Of a stretch of DNA of 9,169 bases, positions 1 to 7,453 are shown piece after piece. The notes under the pieces were generated by a model. It saw only the letters and a program-made list of their open reading frames with translations, had not been told where the DNA came from and did no database searches. Made by a program: the position numbers and the translations under genes. The stretch's first letter is position 1; each line of letters starts with the position of its first letter. Source of the DNA: an uncultured Bacilli bacterium (GTDB lineage Bacteria > Bacillota_I > Bacilli_A > RF39 > UBA660); contig CAJTYF010000051.1 of assembly GCA_910583945.1 (NCBI GenBank), positions 1 through 9,169 of the forward strand. The letters are read 5' to 3'.

Positions 1-12
1 TTTCACTAATTT

Positions 13-255
13 TTATAGATTTTCTTCTTCATTTTTATTTACTCTTTTTTTCTGTAAAACTTTAAAGCCTAAATTTTCTATGGCGTCAATCGCTTTTTCT
101 AAAGATTCTTCTTTTTTATAAGTTAAGATTAGTTTTTTATCTTCTAGGCTTATGTCAACGGTTTTAATTCCTTTTATTGGTTCTAAAACGTTTTTAATCC
201 GATTCACACATCCCATACATTTTATTCCTTCAAGGGTTAATTCAATTGTTTTCAT
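13..255 (-). CDS. copZ: CopZ-like copper chaperone / HMA-domain protein
   Basis: This is an 80-residue cytosolic protein made of a single heavy-metal-associated domain. The metal motif G-I-K-C-M-G-C sits near the N-terminus, with Cys13 and Cys16 as the expected ligands. Length and the beta-alpha-beta-beta-alpha-beta pattern fit the CopZ/Atx1 family, which binds Cu(I) and hands it to a P1B-type ATPase. The start codon overlaps the copA stop in an ATGA arrangement, so the two are translationally coupled, which supports a role as partner of CopA. The tail after the domain (residues 66-80) is charged and rich in K, N and E. Metal identity is inferred from the neighbour; other HMA cargo cannot be excluded. 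Confidence 0.88.
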   Translation of the reverse strand: MKTIELTLEGIKCMGCVNRIKNVLEPIKGIKTVDISLEDKKLILTYKKEESLEKAIDAIENLGFKVLQKKRVNKNEEENL

Positions 256-2432
256 TTTTTCCTTCTTTCTAATTTTAATGAATTAAGAACGACGGTTAGA
301 CTACTCAAAGTCATGGCAAGACTTCCAAACATAGGTGTCATCATTAAGCCATAATTTTTAAAGAAACCTGATGCAATAGGTAGCATACATAGGTTATAAA
401 AAAAGGCCCAAAATAAGTTTTGTTTGATGACTTGATAAGAACGTTTGCTTATTTTGATTAAATCTAAGAGGTTATTGATGTCGTTGTTCATTAAGATGAC
501 ACTTGATGCATCCATCGCTACATCGGTTCCATCGTTTATACTGACGCCAATAGTGGCTTTTATTAAAGCGGGGGCGTCGTTTATGCCATCCCCTACCATA
601 AGAACTTTTTTTCCTTCTTGTATTAATTGATCGATTTTTTCACTTTTTTCTTTTGGAAGCACGTTTGCTATTACATTTGTAATGCCTACTTCTTTGGCAA
701 TTTGATGGGCTGTTCTTTCATTGTCTCCAGTAAGCATAATCACTTCAATTTTATTTTTCTTAAAGGCTTCGATGGTATGATTTATGTTTGGTCTCAAAAT
801 GTCTCGTACACCAATCAGCCCAAGGATTTGTTTTTCTTCGATGACATAAAGAATACTACATCCCTTTTCTAATAGAAATTCATAATCTTTATTTTCTTTA
901 GAGGTTAAGTTTAATTTTTTAAGTAGTTTTTCATTTCCTATGTAGATCTTTTTTTGATTGATTTTGCCCGTTATTCCCATACCATTTAATGTTTGAACGT
1001 CTTTAACTTCTAATTTTTTTGTAATTTTGAAGGCGGTCGCGATAGGATGATTGGAAAAGTGCTCTATATTGGCTACTAAATTAATAAGTTCTTCTTCTGT
1101 TTTGTTGGAATAATTATAGGTTTTAAATCGCTTTAATTTTCCGTACGTTAAAGTGCCAGTTTTATCAAAAACTACGGTATCGATTTCTCTGGCTTTTTCT
1201 AAGATTTCACTGTTTCGTAAGAAAAGGCCTTTTTTAGCACACTGTCCATTACTTACCACTACCACAAGGGGTACCGCAAGTCCTAAAGCACAAGGACAAG
1301 CTACTACTAAAATAGTGACTAGATGACTAAAAGCTTCTGTAAAAGGATAACCCATACACCACTGGATGATAAAGATAAACAAGGCTAGAAAAAGAATAAA
1401 GGGGACAAAATAACCACTTAGTTTGTCCGCAAGTTTTGCGATTTTATTTTTACTATTGGTTGCTTCTACAACGAGTTCTACGATATGAGAAATGGTGGAA
1501 TCCCGACCAATTTTTTGAGCTTGGTATTCGATGTAACCTTCATAGACTGTTGAGCCCGCGATTACCTGACTTTTTTCTTTTTTTAATACGGGAAGACTTT
1601 CCCCGGTAATAAAACTTTCATCAACATGTGTTTTCCCCTTTACGACTTTTCCATCGACGGCGATTTTATCTCCAGCTCGCGCAATCAATACATCATTTAT
1701 TTTTACTTCATCGATGGAGACACTTTTTTCTTGATTCTCTATTTTTAAAATGGCGTTTTGAGGTGTAATTTGAACAAGTTTTTTTATGGCATCTTTTGTT
1801 CTATCTTTACTTTTGTTTTCAATGTATCGACCCAGAGAAATAAAATAAAGGACCATACACGTTGATTCAAAATAAAGATTTTCTAAGTTGTTCACGTTTC
1901 CATTCATTATTTGAAGGTAGCCATATAAACTATAAAGAAAACTCGTGAGGACACTTAGTGTAACAAGGGTATCCATGTTTGGCATTTTGTGGAGCAAGTT
2001 TTTGATTCCGCTTTTTAAAATATCTCGTTCAACGATTAGAAAGATAAGGGTTATGAGTAACAGAGTCGTTGATAAAGGGATCAAGTGTTCGGGGTTTATG
2101 TAAGGGATTTGAGGTAATGAAAGCCTATGACTCATGGAAACATAAAATAAAAAAACAATGAGTACTCCTAAAAAAATTAATTTTCGTTTTTCTGATTTCG
2201 TGGTTTCTTTATCTTCTATTTTTTTGAATTCTCCTAAACTTATAAAACCTGCTTCTTTAATATAATGCTCGATTTCTTTTTTATTTAATCCTTCATATTC
2301 TATGGTGGCGATGGAAAGTATTAAATTGACAGAGGCATTTTTTATGCCCTCTTTTTTGTTTAAATATTTTTCAAGTCCACTTGAGCAAGCACTACACGTC
2401 ATGCCTCCAATAGAAAGCACTATTTTTTTCAT
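252..2432 (-). CDS. copA: Copper-exporting P1B-type ATPase (CopA)
   Basis: This 726-residue inner-membrane pump should export Cu(I) using ATP. One N-terminal HMA domain carries G-M-T-C-S-A-C (Cys13, Cys16). The ATPase motifs occur in order: TGES at 276-279, the transmembrane CPC at 379-381, DKTGT with phosphorylated Asp423, the HP motif at 462-463, TGD at 568-570 and GDGIND at 614-619. Copper specificity is supported by Tyr679-Asn680 in the seventh membrane helix and by Met707 and Ser711 in the eighth, the pattern of Cu(I)-transporting P1B-1 pumps. About eight membrane segments are visible. A single HMA domain is at the simple end for the family. AAGGAG lies about ten bases before the ATG. 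It follows the zinc/cadmium-type ATPase gene after 14 bp and overlaps copZ by ATGA. No CopY or CsoR gene is in the window. Confidence 0.95.
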   Translation of the reverse strand: MKKIVLSIGGMTCSACSSGLEKYLNKKEGIKNASVNLILSIATIEYEGLNKKEIEHYIKEAGFISLGEFKKIEDKETTKSEKRKLIFLGVLIVFLFYVSMSHRLSLPQIPYINPEHLIPLSTTLLLITLIFLIVERDILKSGIKNLLHKMPNMDTLVTLSVLTSFLYSLYGYLQIMNGNVNNLENLYFESTCMVLYFISLGRYIENKSKDRTKDAIKKLVQITPQNAILKIENQEKSVSIDEVKINDVLIARAGDKIAVDGKVVKGKTHVDESFITGESLPVLKKEKSQVIAGSTVYEGYIEYQAQKIGRDSTISHIVELVVEATNSKNKIAKLADKLSGYFVPFILFLALFIFIIQWCMGYPFTEAFSHLVTILVVACPCALGLAVPLVVVVSNGQCAKKGLFLRNSEILEKAREIDTVVFDKTGTLTYGKLKRFKTYNYSNKTEEELINLVANIEHFSNHPIATAFKITKKLEVKDVQTLNGMGITGKINQKKIYIGNEKLLKKLNLTSKENKDYEFLLEKGCSILYVIEEKQILGLIGVRDILRPNINHTIEAFKKNKIEVIMLTGDNERTAHQIAKEVGITNVIANVLPKEKSEKIDQLIQEGKKVLMVGDGINDAPALIKATIGVSINDGTDVAMDASSVILMNNDINNLLDLIKISKRSYQVIKQNLFWAFFYNLCMLPIASGFFKNYGLMMTPMFGSLAMTLSSLTVVLNSLKLERRKK

Positions 2433-2446
2433 TCGTTTTTTTCTCC

Positions 2447-4306
2447 TTAAGAAATTTTTTTAATTTTTAAGAGTCTTAAAGCATTTAATATGGCAAGAAT
2501 AGATACGCCGACATCCGCAAAAACGGACGCCCACATACTTGCTAATCCTAAAGCACTTAATACTAATACTCCAATTTTAATGGTTATGGCAAAGAAAATA
2601 TTTTGTCTTACAATTCTCATTGTTTTTCTAGAAATTTGAATGGCGTGAGCAATTTTTGAAGGTTCATCGGTCATAATCACGACGTCAGAAGCTTCGATGG
2701 CGGCATCACTTCCAAGACCACCCATGGAAATGCCAATATCCGTTAAAGCTAAAACTGGCGCATCGTTTATGCCATCTCCAACAAAGATTACTTTACCGTT
2801 TTTGGATTTCTCTGTCATTAATTTTTCTACTTGTTCACATTTTTCTTGCGGGAGAAGTTCAGCGTAGTAATCGTCTAGATGAAGCGATTTGGCAACCTGA
2901 GCACTTACTTGTTCATGGTCTCCTGTTAGCATCACAACTTTTTTTACATGATTTCTTTTAAATTGCTTGATGGCTTCGTAAGCGTCCTCTTTTATTTTAT
3001 CGCTTATGACTATTATTCCCGCTAACTCTTTATTTATGGCAACGTAAACAAGGGTTCCTTCTTCCTTACTTTTTGTAAATTTAATTTTGGATTCTTTCAT
3101 TAGTTTTTCATTGCCAACTAAAACTTGTTTTCCGTCGATGGTGGCTAAAACACCTTTACCAGAAATTTCTTGCGTTATGGTTATTAATTTTTCATTAATT
3201 TTTTTACCATAAGCCTCTTTTAATGAAAGGGAAATAGGATGATTAGAGAAACTTTCCGCTAAAGTCGCCATTTTTAAAATTTCATTTTTATTCAACCCAA
3301 AAGTTTCTATTTTTTGCACTTTAAAGATTCCTTCTGTCAAAGTTCCAGTTTTATCGCAAGCAATGATTTCCGTCTTGGCAAGTGCTTCTAGATAATTGCT
3401 CCCTTTTATTAAGATGCCTATTTTAGAGGCCGCGCCAATTCCGCCAAAGAAAGATAAGGGAATAGAAATCACTAAAGCACATGGACAAGAAACAACTAAA
3501 AAGGATAAAGCACGATAGCACCAAGTGTTAAAGGTAGTCTCTTTTAAAATAAGTGGTGGAAGGATGGCTAATACTAAGGCGATGATGACTACAATTGGAG
3601 TATAAATTCTAGCGAATTTACTGATAAAATTTTCCGCTACCGCTTTTCTATTACTGGCGTTTTCAACTAAATCTAATATTTTACTTACGGTAGATTCTTC
3701 AAATTCTTTTGTGACTTTTATTTTCAATAGACCTGTTTGATTGATGCATCCACTTAATACATTGTCTTTCACGGTTACTTTTCTAGGAATACTCTCTCCT
3801 GTTAAGGCTTTGGTATCTAACATTGATTTCCCTTCAATAATCACGCCATCTAAAGGGATTTTCTCTCCCGCTTTTACTACAATGATTTCATCCATATTGA
3901 TGTCGTTAGGGTCTACTTTTACAATTTCTTCTCCTCGATATACGTTTGCATAATCTGGTCTAATCTCCATTAAATTAGATATTGATTTTCTTGATTTATC
4001 TACCGCATAACTTTGGAAGAATTCTCCCATTTGATAGAAAATCATCACCGCTACCGCTTCAGGAAATTCTCCTATTCCAAATGCTCCAAGGGTGGCCACA
4101 GTCATTAAAAAATTTTCATCTAAAACTTTTCCTTTAAAAATGTTTCGAAGGGCTTTTAATACAATGTCTCTTCCAACTATAACATACGCTATTATTAACA
4201 ACCCGTTTTTCATTTTTTCGGACTCAAACTTTATTAAAAAAGCTAGAAGACTTATAATCATTGAAAGAATGATTTTAATGACTTGCTTCCTTTTTTTTCG
4301 ATTCAT
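2447..4306 (-). CDS. zntA: Zn/Cd/Pb-type P1B ATPase (ZntA/CadA family) lacking a fused HMA domain
   Basis: This 619-residue membrane pump is predicted to export Zn(II), Cd(II) or Pb(II). Motifs seen: TGES at 169-172, CPC at 274-276, DKTGT with phosphorylated Asp318, HP at 356-357, TGD at 461-463 and GDGIND at 510-515. The eighth membrane helix contains Asp598 in A-D-V-G-V-S, matching the conserved acidic ligand of ZntA-type P1B-2 pumps and differing from the M-x-x-x-S of CopA. The protein begins almost directly with basic residues and the first membrane helix, so the cytosolic HMA domain usual in ZntA/CadA is absent. A separate HMA protein is encoded five bases upstream. The RBS GAGGAGG precedes the ATG and lies within the end of that upstream gene, implying coupled translation. 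The exact metal is inferred. Confidence 0.93.
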   Translation of the reverse strand: MNRKKRKQVIKIILSMIISLLAFLIKFESEKMKNGLLIIAYVIVGRDIVLKALRNIFKGKVLDENFLMTVATLGAFGIGEFPEAVAVMIFYQMGEFFQSYAVDKSRKSISNLMEIRPDYANVYRGEEIVKVDPNDINMDEIIVVKAGEKIPLDGVIIEGKSMLDTKALTGESIPRKVTVKDNVLSGCINQTGLLKIKVTKEFEESTVSKILDLVENASNRKAVAENFISKFARIYTPIVVIIALVLAILPPLILKETTFNTWCYRALSFLVVSCPCALVISIPLSFFGGIGAASKIGILIKGSNYLEALAKTEIIACDKTGTLTEGIFKVQKIETFGLNKNEILKMATLAESFSNHPISLSLKEAYGKKINEKLITITQEISGKGVLATIDGKQVLVGNEKLMKESKIKFTKSKEEGTLVYVAINKELAGIIVISDKIKEDAYEAIKQFKRNHVKKVVMLTGDHEQVSAQVAKSLHLDDYYAELLPQEKCEQVEKLMTEKSKNGKVIFVGDGINDAPVLALTDIGISMGGLGSDAAIEASDVVIMTDEPSKIAHAIQISRKTMRIVRQNIFFAITIKIGVLVLSALGLASMWASVFADVGVSILAILNALRLLKIKKIS

Positions 4307-4311
4307 AACGT

Positions 4312-4536
4312 TTAGTCCTCCTCTAGTTTTATATCTGGCTCTTCTTTTTTTATTATTTTTCGAATGGTTTCAAGTGCTTTTTCTTTCTCTTTTTCCTGAC
4401 ATTCAAAGGTCAGTTTTTGAGTGATAAAACTAATCTTTACTTTTTCGATTAATTCTATTTTTTCTAAAGCTCTTTCTAATTTGTTGGCACAATTTGCACA
4501 ATCTAAATTCATAAGTTTAAATTGATATTGTTTCAT
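4312..4536 (-). CDS. Stand-alone HMA domain protein, likely partner of the Zn/Cd ATPase
   Basis: This 74-residue protein consists of one heavy-metal-associated domain. The motif L-D-C-A-N-C-A-N-K-L-E gives Asp12, Cys13 and Cys16. An Asp next to the CxxC is typical of the Zn/Cd/Pb-binding HMA domains of ZntA, unlike the M-x-C-x-x-C of copper proteins. The C-terminal tail is acidic (E-E-P-D, then L-E-E-D), which could add weak divalent-metal ligands. It sits five bases before an ATPase that lacks its own HMA domain, so it is best read as the detached N-terminal domain of that pump, supplied in trans. AGGAGG precedes the ATG. Function is inferred from motif and position. Confidence 0.88.
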   Translation of the reverse strand: MKQYQFKLMNLDCANCANKLERALEKIELIEKVKISFITQKLTFECQEKEKEKALETIRKIIKKEEPDIKLEED

Positions 4537-4552
4537 TTTTTTCCTCCTTTTT

Positions 4553-4915
4553 TTAATCTTTATGATTAATATGTTTTAAACCAATTTCAAATAATTTTAC
4601 GATGTGTTCATCATCTAAAGTATAATAGACTTCTTTGCCATTTTTTCGACATCGAACCACGCCACTTCTTCTTAATACCGCAAGTTGGTGTGATACGGAA
4701 GATTTAGTCATATTCAGAACATTTGCTAAGTCACAAACACACATTTCTTTTTGATCTAAAGCAAATAAAATTCGACAGCGGGTTGTGTCTCCTATTAATT
4801 TAAATAAATCCGCCAAATGGTTAAAGGTATTCTCTTTTGGCATTTTTTGTAATACTTCATCCACGGCTTCTTGATGAATCACATTACAATCACAAGAAAA
4901 TTCATTTTTAGACAT
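4553..4915 (-). CDS. cadC: ArsR/SmtB-family metal-sensing repressor (CadC/CzrA type)
   Basis: This 120-residue winged-helix repressor should release DNA on binding Cd, Pb or Zn and so switch on the efflux operon it heads. Both classical ligand sets of the family are visible. The alpha3N thiolate site is C59-V-C61, with N-terminal Cys8 and Cys10 as further candidates, as in CadC. The alpha5 zinc site is complete with Asp102, His104, His115 and His118, the D-x-H...H-x-x-H pattern of CzrA and CadC. The recognition helix is around residues 69-83 (T-K-S-S-V-S-H-Q-L). GGAGG lies five bases before the ATG. The gene is first in the operon, directly after a promoter with two matching palindromes, so negative autoregulation is likely. 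Whether it also answers to copper is unknown. Confidence 0.93.
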   Translation of the reverse strand: MSKNEFSCDCNVIHQEAVDEVLQKMPKENTFNHLADLFKLIGDTTRCRILFALDQKEMCVCDLANVLNMTKSSVSHQLAVLRRSGVVRCRKNGKEVYYTLDDEHIVKLFEIGLKHINHKD

Positions 4916-4943
4916 AAAAACCTCCGTTATAATTTATGCATTT

Positions 4944-4963
4944 AGTTGAATTTATGTTCAACT
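4944..4963. promoter_or_regulatory. ArsR-family operator O2, at the transcription start
   Basis: This second palindrome has 7-bp arms (AGTTGAA / TTCAACT) around six bases and the same TGAA-N6-TTCA core as O1. Its centre lies 31 bp from that of O1, about three helical turns, so both sites face the same side of the DNA. It covers the predicted start site. Confidence 0.8.
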
Positions 4964-4969
4964 GTTTTA

Positions 4970-4999
4970 ATTATAATTGAATATCTATTCAATTGTCAA
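4970..4999 (-). promoter_or_regulatory. Sigma-A promoter of the metal-efflux operon
   Basis: On the minus strand a perfect TTGACA (-35, positions 4994-4999) and a perfect TATAAT (-10, 4970-4975) are separated by 18 bp. Transcription should start near 4963, about 50 nt before the repressor ATG. Such a strong promoter fits a gene set held off by a repressor. Confidence 0.92.
4976..4993. promoter_or_regulatory. ArsR-family operator O1, within the promoter spacer
   Basis: A perfect palindrome, ATTGAATA-TC-TATTCAAT, exactly fills the 18-bp spacer between -35 and -10. Its TGAA-N6-TTCA core matches the known ArsR/SmtB (CzrA, CadC, SmtB) operator layout. Bound repressor would block RNA polymerase directly. 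Confidence 0.87.
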
Positions 5000-5008
5000 T
5001 CCTTGATT

Positions 5009-5032
5009 AAAAAAAAGCACATTTCTGTGCTT
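5009..5032 (-). terminator. Rho-independent terminator after the Nudix pseudogene
   Basis: On the minus strand a 7-bp stem (AAGCACA / TGTGCTT) closes a GAAA tetraloop and is followed by an unbroken T run. The final stop codon of the Nudix remnant lies at the first stem arm. It also insulates the metal-operon promoter from upstream transcription. Confidence 0.85.
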
Positions 5033-5361
5033 ATTCTATTTTTATAGTTCCATCTTTTATTTTATCGATTATAGCTTTAGCTCTTGATTCCATTTCTGGT
5101 AAGTGATTTAAAGGGAAAAACTTTCATTCTTTACTTTCATCCTCTAATACTTTAATTGTACTGGAATAATTTAAAGCTTTAAACAAAACATTAACGGTAC
5201 ACATTTTATCTCCGTTAGGGTATTCAAAATAATAATCTTTTCCAGATCTTCTTAAATTTAATAATAATTCTTTTTTATTATTAAATACGAGTGTTGTGCC
5301 TCCAAGACCAATAATGGGTTCATGCCCCACCTTTTTTCTCAAAATTTGTTATGTATCTCAT
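5031..5361 (-). pseudogene. Nudix hydrolase pseudogene (frameshift, lost Nudix box, nonsense codon)
   Basis: The fragments resemble a Firmicutes Nudix hydrolase: an opening like M-R-Y-I-T-N, then R-K-K-V-G-H-E-P and L-V-F-N-N-K-K-E-L-L-L-N-L-R, later Y-F-E-Y-P-N-G-D and K-F-F-P-L-N-H-L-P-E. Three lesions are visible. First, the natural ATG (5359-5361, preceded by AAGGTGAT) is put out of frame by one extra T in a TTTT run at 5341-5344; the longest open frame therefore only begins at a TTG (5342). Second, the segment that should hold the catalytic GX5EX7REUXEEXGU Nudix box, about 45 residues by family comparison, is missing between N-L-R and S-G-K-D-Y-Y. Third, a TGA at 5124-5126 interrupts the frame, which then continues with family-like sequence for about 30 codons to TAA at 5031. 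A terminator follows directly. The product cannot be an active Nudix enzyme. Confidence 0.87.
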
Positions 5362-5433
5362 TTTATCACCTTTCAATTCAGTTTTAAGAATATATAAAAT
5401 TTAATCAATAATTCTTCTTAAAAATTGATTTTT

Positions 5434-5961
5434 TTAATTAAATTGTTCTATTAATGTGCATTCGTGGTTACTCAAATAATTCTCATATTCTTCTTTAGAT
5501 ACTTCGTTTCTGTTATGATAAGAAATATAAAGAATACCCTCTATGTTTAATATTTCATAATATTTTCCAATACTATAATGAAATGAATCCATGGCTCCAG
5601 CTGAATATGTATACACTTCATCATGATTCGTGCAATAGTAGTGACTATCCTTATAAATGTCTTTTCTTTCCACTTCTTCCTTCCAACTCGTTCCAAAAAT
5701 TAATAGAAAAGCAAAGAGTAAGGGATAGAAAAACAAAAAAGTTATTAGAGTTATTAATAACGTAAGGATTTTTGTGACTAAACTGTTTTTAAAACCGATT
5801 CGGCATAAAATGATAAGGTTAGAAAAATCGAAGAAACATTGAAAACTATTTTTAGAAAAAAAGACGAGGAAGAAATAAAGAAGAAGCGCCAGATTTTTAT
5901 ATTTTATTCTGTTTCTATTTTTAATTAAAACTCTTGCATTTAATACTATTAATCCAATCAT
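5434..5961 (-). CDS. Small multi-pass membrane protein, unknown function; true N-terminus probably upstream and frameshifted
   Basis: The open frame gives 175 residues that I do not recognise. Hydrophobic segments lie near residues 1-13, 23-36 and 62-89, followed by a soluble C-terminal domain of about 85 residues rich in Tyr, Glu and Asn with several Cys and His. The ATG at 5961 has no ribosome-binding site at a normal distance. Upstream, the same frame stays open for 41 codons and encodes another membrane segment (Y-Y-A-L-I-T-L-I-L-F-I-I-Y-N-L-I-L) before a TGA at 6085-6087. A better start, the ATG at 6086-6088 with AAAGGA five bases before it, is in another frame that stops after about 25 codons. 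The gene therefore seems to have gained or lost a base near 6045-6055, or is a pseudogene. It directly follows the Ppx-like gene, probably in one transcript. Confidence 0.6.
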   Translation of the reverse strand: MIGLIVLNARVLIKNRNRIKYKNLALLLYFFLVFFSKNSFQCFFDFSNLIILCRIGFKNSLVTKILTLLITLITFLFFYPLLFAFLLIFGTSWKEEVERKDIYKDSHYYCTNHDEVYTYSAGAMDSFHYSIGKYYEILNIEGILYISYHNRNEVSKEEYENYLSNHECTLIEQFN

Positions 5962-6097
5962 AAAAATGCGATAAAAGCTTCCTCCTATTTTTAAACTTTT
6001 TAAGATTAAATTATAAATGATAAAAAGAATTAATGTGATGAGAGCATAGTAATTGATTAAAGTATTTTTTAATTTTTTCAGAAATCATTTCATTCCT

Positions 6098-6994
6098 TTA
6101 TTTTAAATCGTTTATTACTCCATTTATTAAATTTAAATCTGAGGGAATAATCCATTGAACATTTGCCATTTTAAATAAGACTAATGGTATAATGGCTCCA
6201 CTTCTTGCTCCATCCATCCATTTTGGATTATTAGGCATTAAACCATATAATTCTTCCATAGTGATTTCATAAAACACTTTTTCCGTTCCTTTAATGTAAT
6301 CTTCTAAACTCAACATATAATGATGTATTTTATCATCAAATAAAGTATTTTCTATTAAATTAAATCCTGTTAATAACTCAAAGCGTTCTTCTCCGCCAGT
6401 AAAGATTGCACAATCGTAATCTTGATCTAGCTTAATTGCTGATAATTTTTCAGAAACGAAGTTTTCCATTTCTTCGACCGTATTTTTGCTAAAAGTCTCA
6501 TTAACTTGATCAAAATTATTTAATAAATCCGCCACCCCGATATTTATATTTTGAGTTTCTGTTATTTTTGTTCCTATAAAAGTGACCAACTCAGTGGTTT
6601 TGCCTCCCATGTTAATAATTAATACTTTTTTGTTATTGTAATCATTTTCCATTGCTTTTGCTAAGTAATAATTTTCAATACCATGACTGATGATATTAAA
6701 GTGTAAATCAAATTTGTCGTTAAATAATTTAACCATTTCTTGTTTTTTTTCAAATACTAAATTTCTAAAAATTCCTGTAACAAAAATAGAAGTATTGTCG
6801 TATTTTAGTTGATATTTTATCTTTAATGCTTCAAAATAATCACATAATTCTTTCTGGTTCTTTTCGCTAATGCCTTTTTCAGCATCAAATTCATTTTTAA
6901 AATAGATTGAATGTTCTTCTAATAGTTCAAGTTTTGATTCGTAACCATATACCTTTATTGTTGAGGAACCTAAGTCAATATAATAATTTTTCAT
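6098..6994 (-). CDS. Divergent Ppx/GppA-like ASKHA-fold protein
   Basis: This 298-residue protein resembles the catalytic half of exopolyphosphatase / pppGpp phosphohydrolase proteins. Visible landmarks: phosphate-1 loop D-L-G-S-S-T (7-12), a region like the family's T-x-x-x-R-x-A segment near 73-80, S-H-G-I-E (103-107) where the family has its catalytic glutamate, phosphate-2 loop N-M-G-G-K-T-T-E (128-135), T-G-G-E (199-202), and the C-terminal G-A-R-S-G-A-I-I-P...P-S-D-L-N-L-I-N-G-V-I pattern. The family loop is normally D-I-G-G-G-S-T-E; here Asp is Asn and a Gly is Lys, so activity or substrate may have changed. No C-terminal HD domain is present. AGGTGA lies five bases before the ATG. The next gene begins at its stop codon. 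Confidence 0.75.
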   Translation of the reverse strand: MKNYYIDLGSSTIKVYGYESKLELLEEHSIYFKNEFDAEKGISEKNQKELCDYFEALKIKYQLKYDNTSIFVTGIFRNLVFEKKQEMVKLFNDKFDLHFNIISHGIENYYLAKAMENDYNNKKVLIINMGGKTTELVTFIGTKITETQNINIGVADLLNNFDQVNETFSKNTVEEMENFVSEKLSAIKLDQDYDCAIFTGGEERFELLTGFNLIENTLFDDKIHHYMLSLEDYIKGTEKVFYEITMEELYGLMPNNPKWMDGARSGAIIPLVLFKMANVQWIIPSDLNLINGVINDLK

Positions 6995-7018
6995 TTCTTC
7001 ACCTAATTTTATTTTAAC

Positions 7019-7041
7019 AAAAAAATCTCGTTTTACAAGAT
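7019..7041 (-). terminator. Weak terminator or hairpin upstream of the Ppx-like gene
   Basis: On the minus strand a 6-bp stem (ATCTTG / CGAGAT, one G-U pair) with loop TAAAA is followed by a T run. It ends whatever is transcribed between 7126 and here, and lies 24 bp before the Ppx-like ATG. Confidence 0.5.
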
Positions 7042-7059
7042 ATTTTTAGATTTTGTCTT

Positions 7060-7107
7060 TTAAAATTCATTTTCTAATGTTTTATTTAAGAATTCTACAA
7101 CACTCAT
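7060..7107 (-). other. Possible 15-codon peptide or gene remnant
   Basis: A short frame, M-S-V-V-E-F-L-N-K-T-L-E-N-E-F, starts 13 bp after a TATAAT box (7121-7126) and ends just before the hairpin at 7019-7041. The ATG has no clear ribosome-binding site and no good -35 is seen. It may be the joined ends of a deleted gene, a small RNA, or chance. The rest of 7108-7179 is AT-rich with nothing recognisable. Confidence 0.2.
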
Positions 7108-7179
7108 TTTTTTATTCTTAATTATAAGGTTGTTTACAGAAATATTATTTATTAATAGTATGCCTTTCTATTATTTTTT

Positions 7180-7214
7180 AAAACAAAAAACACAAGAGAG
7201 ATTTTTCCCTTGTG
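7180..7214 (-). terminator. Strong rho-independent terminator beyond the repeat arrays
   Basis: On the minus strand CACAAGGGA pairs with TCTCTTGTG (9 bp, one G-U) around a six-base loop, followed by TTTTTTGTTTT. There is no T run on the plus-strand side. Transcription therefore likely crosses the repeat region from the 97-aa gene and ends here. Confidence 0.85.
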
Positions 7215-7453
7215 CAAGATAACTAAAAATATATTGTTAGTTATTTAGTACATTTTTGATAGAATTATCTTCTATCATATACTATTTTACTTAAATGTAG
7301 TTGAAAAGTCAGTGGTGAATTTAGTTGTATTAAATTCTCACTATTTCCTTATTTCATAAGGGATAGAAAAGAAAATAAACTAAATAATTAAAAACCAATA
7401 TAAATTTTTCGATAGAATTTTTATCTATCATACCCAGTCTAACACTATATATA

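Noticed and set aside
445..872. Plus-strand frames inside the ATPase and membrane-protein genes (445-630, 627-872, 3741-3953, 4092-4424, 5583-5765, 8323-8541)
   Set aside because: They are antisense shadows of genes read on the minus strand, most of them well-conserved; none shows independent support.
5403..5436. Plus-strand terminator (AATCAAT/ATTGATT plus T run)
   Set aside because: No plus-strand gene precedes it, and the stem is short with a 14-base loop.
5124..6087. In-frame TGA codons in two plausible coding frames (5124-5126, 6085-6087), suggesting TGA = Trp
   Set aside because: Tryptophans checked in both ATPases and the Ppx-like protein use TGG, CopA ends at a TGA in a classic ATGA overlap, and the Nudix remnant has other lesions. 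Gene decay explains both.
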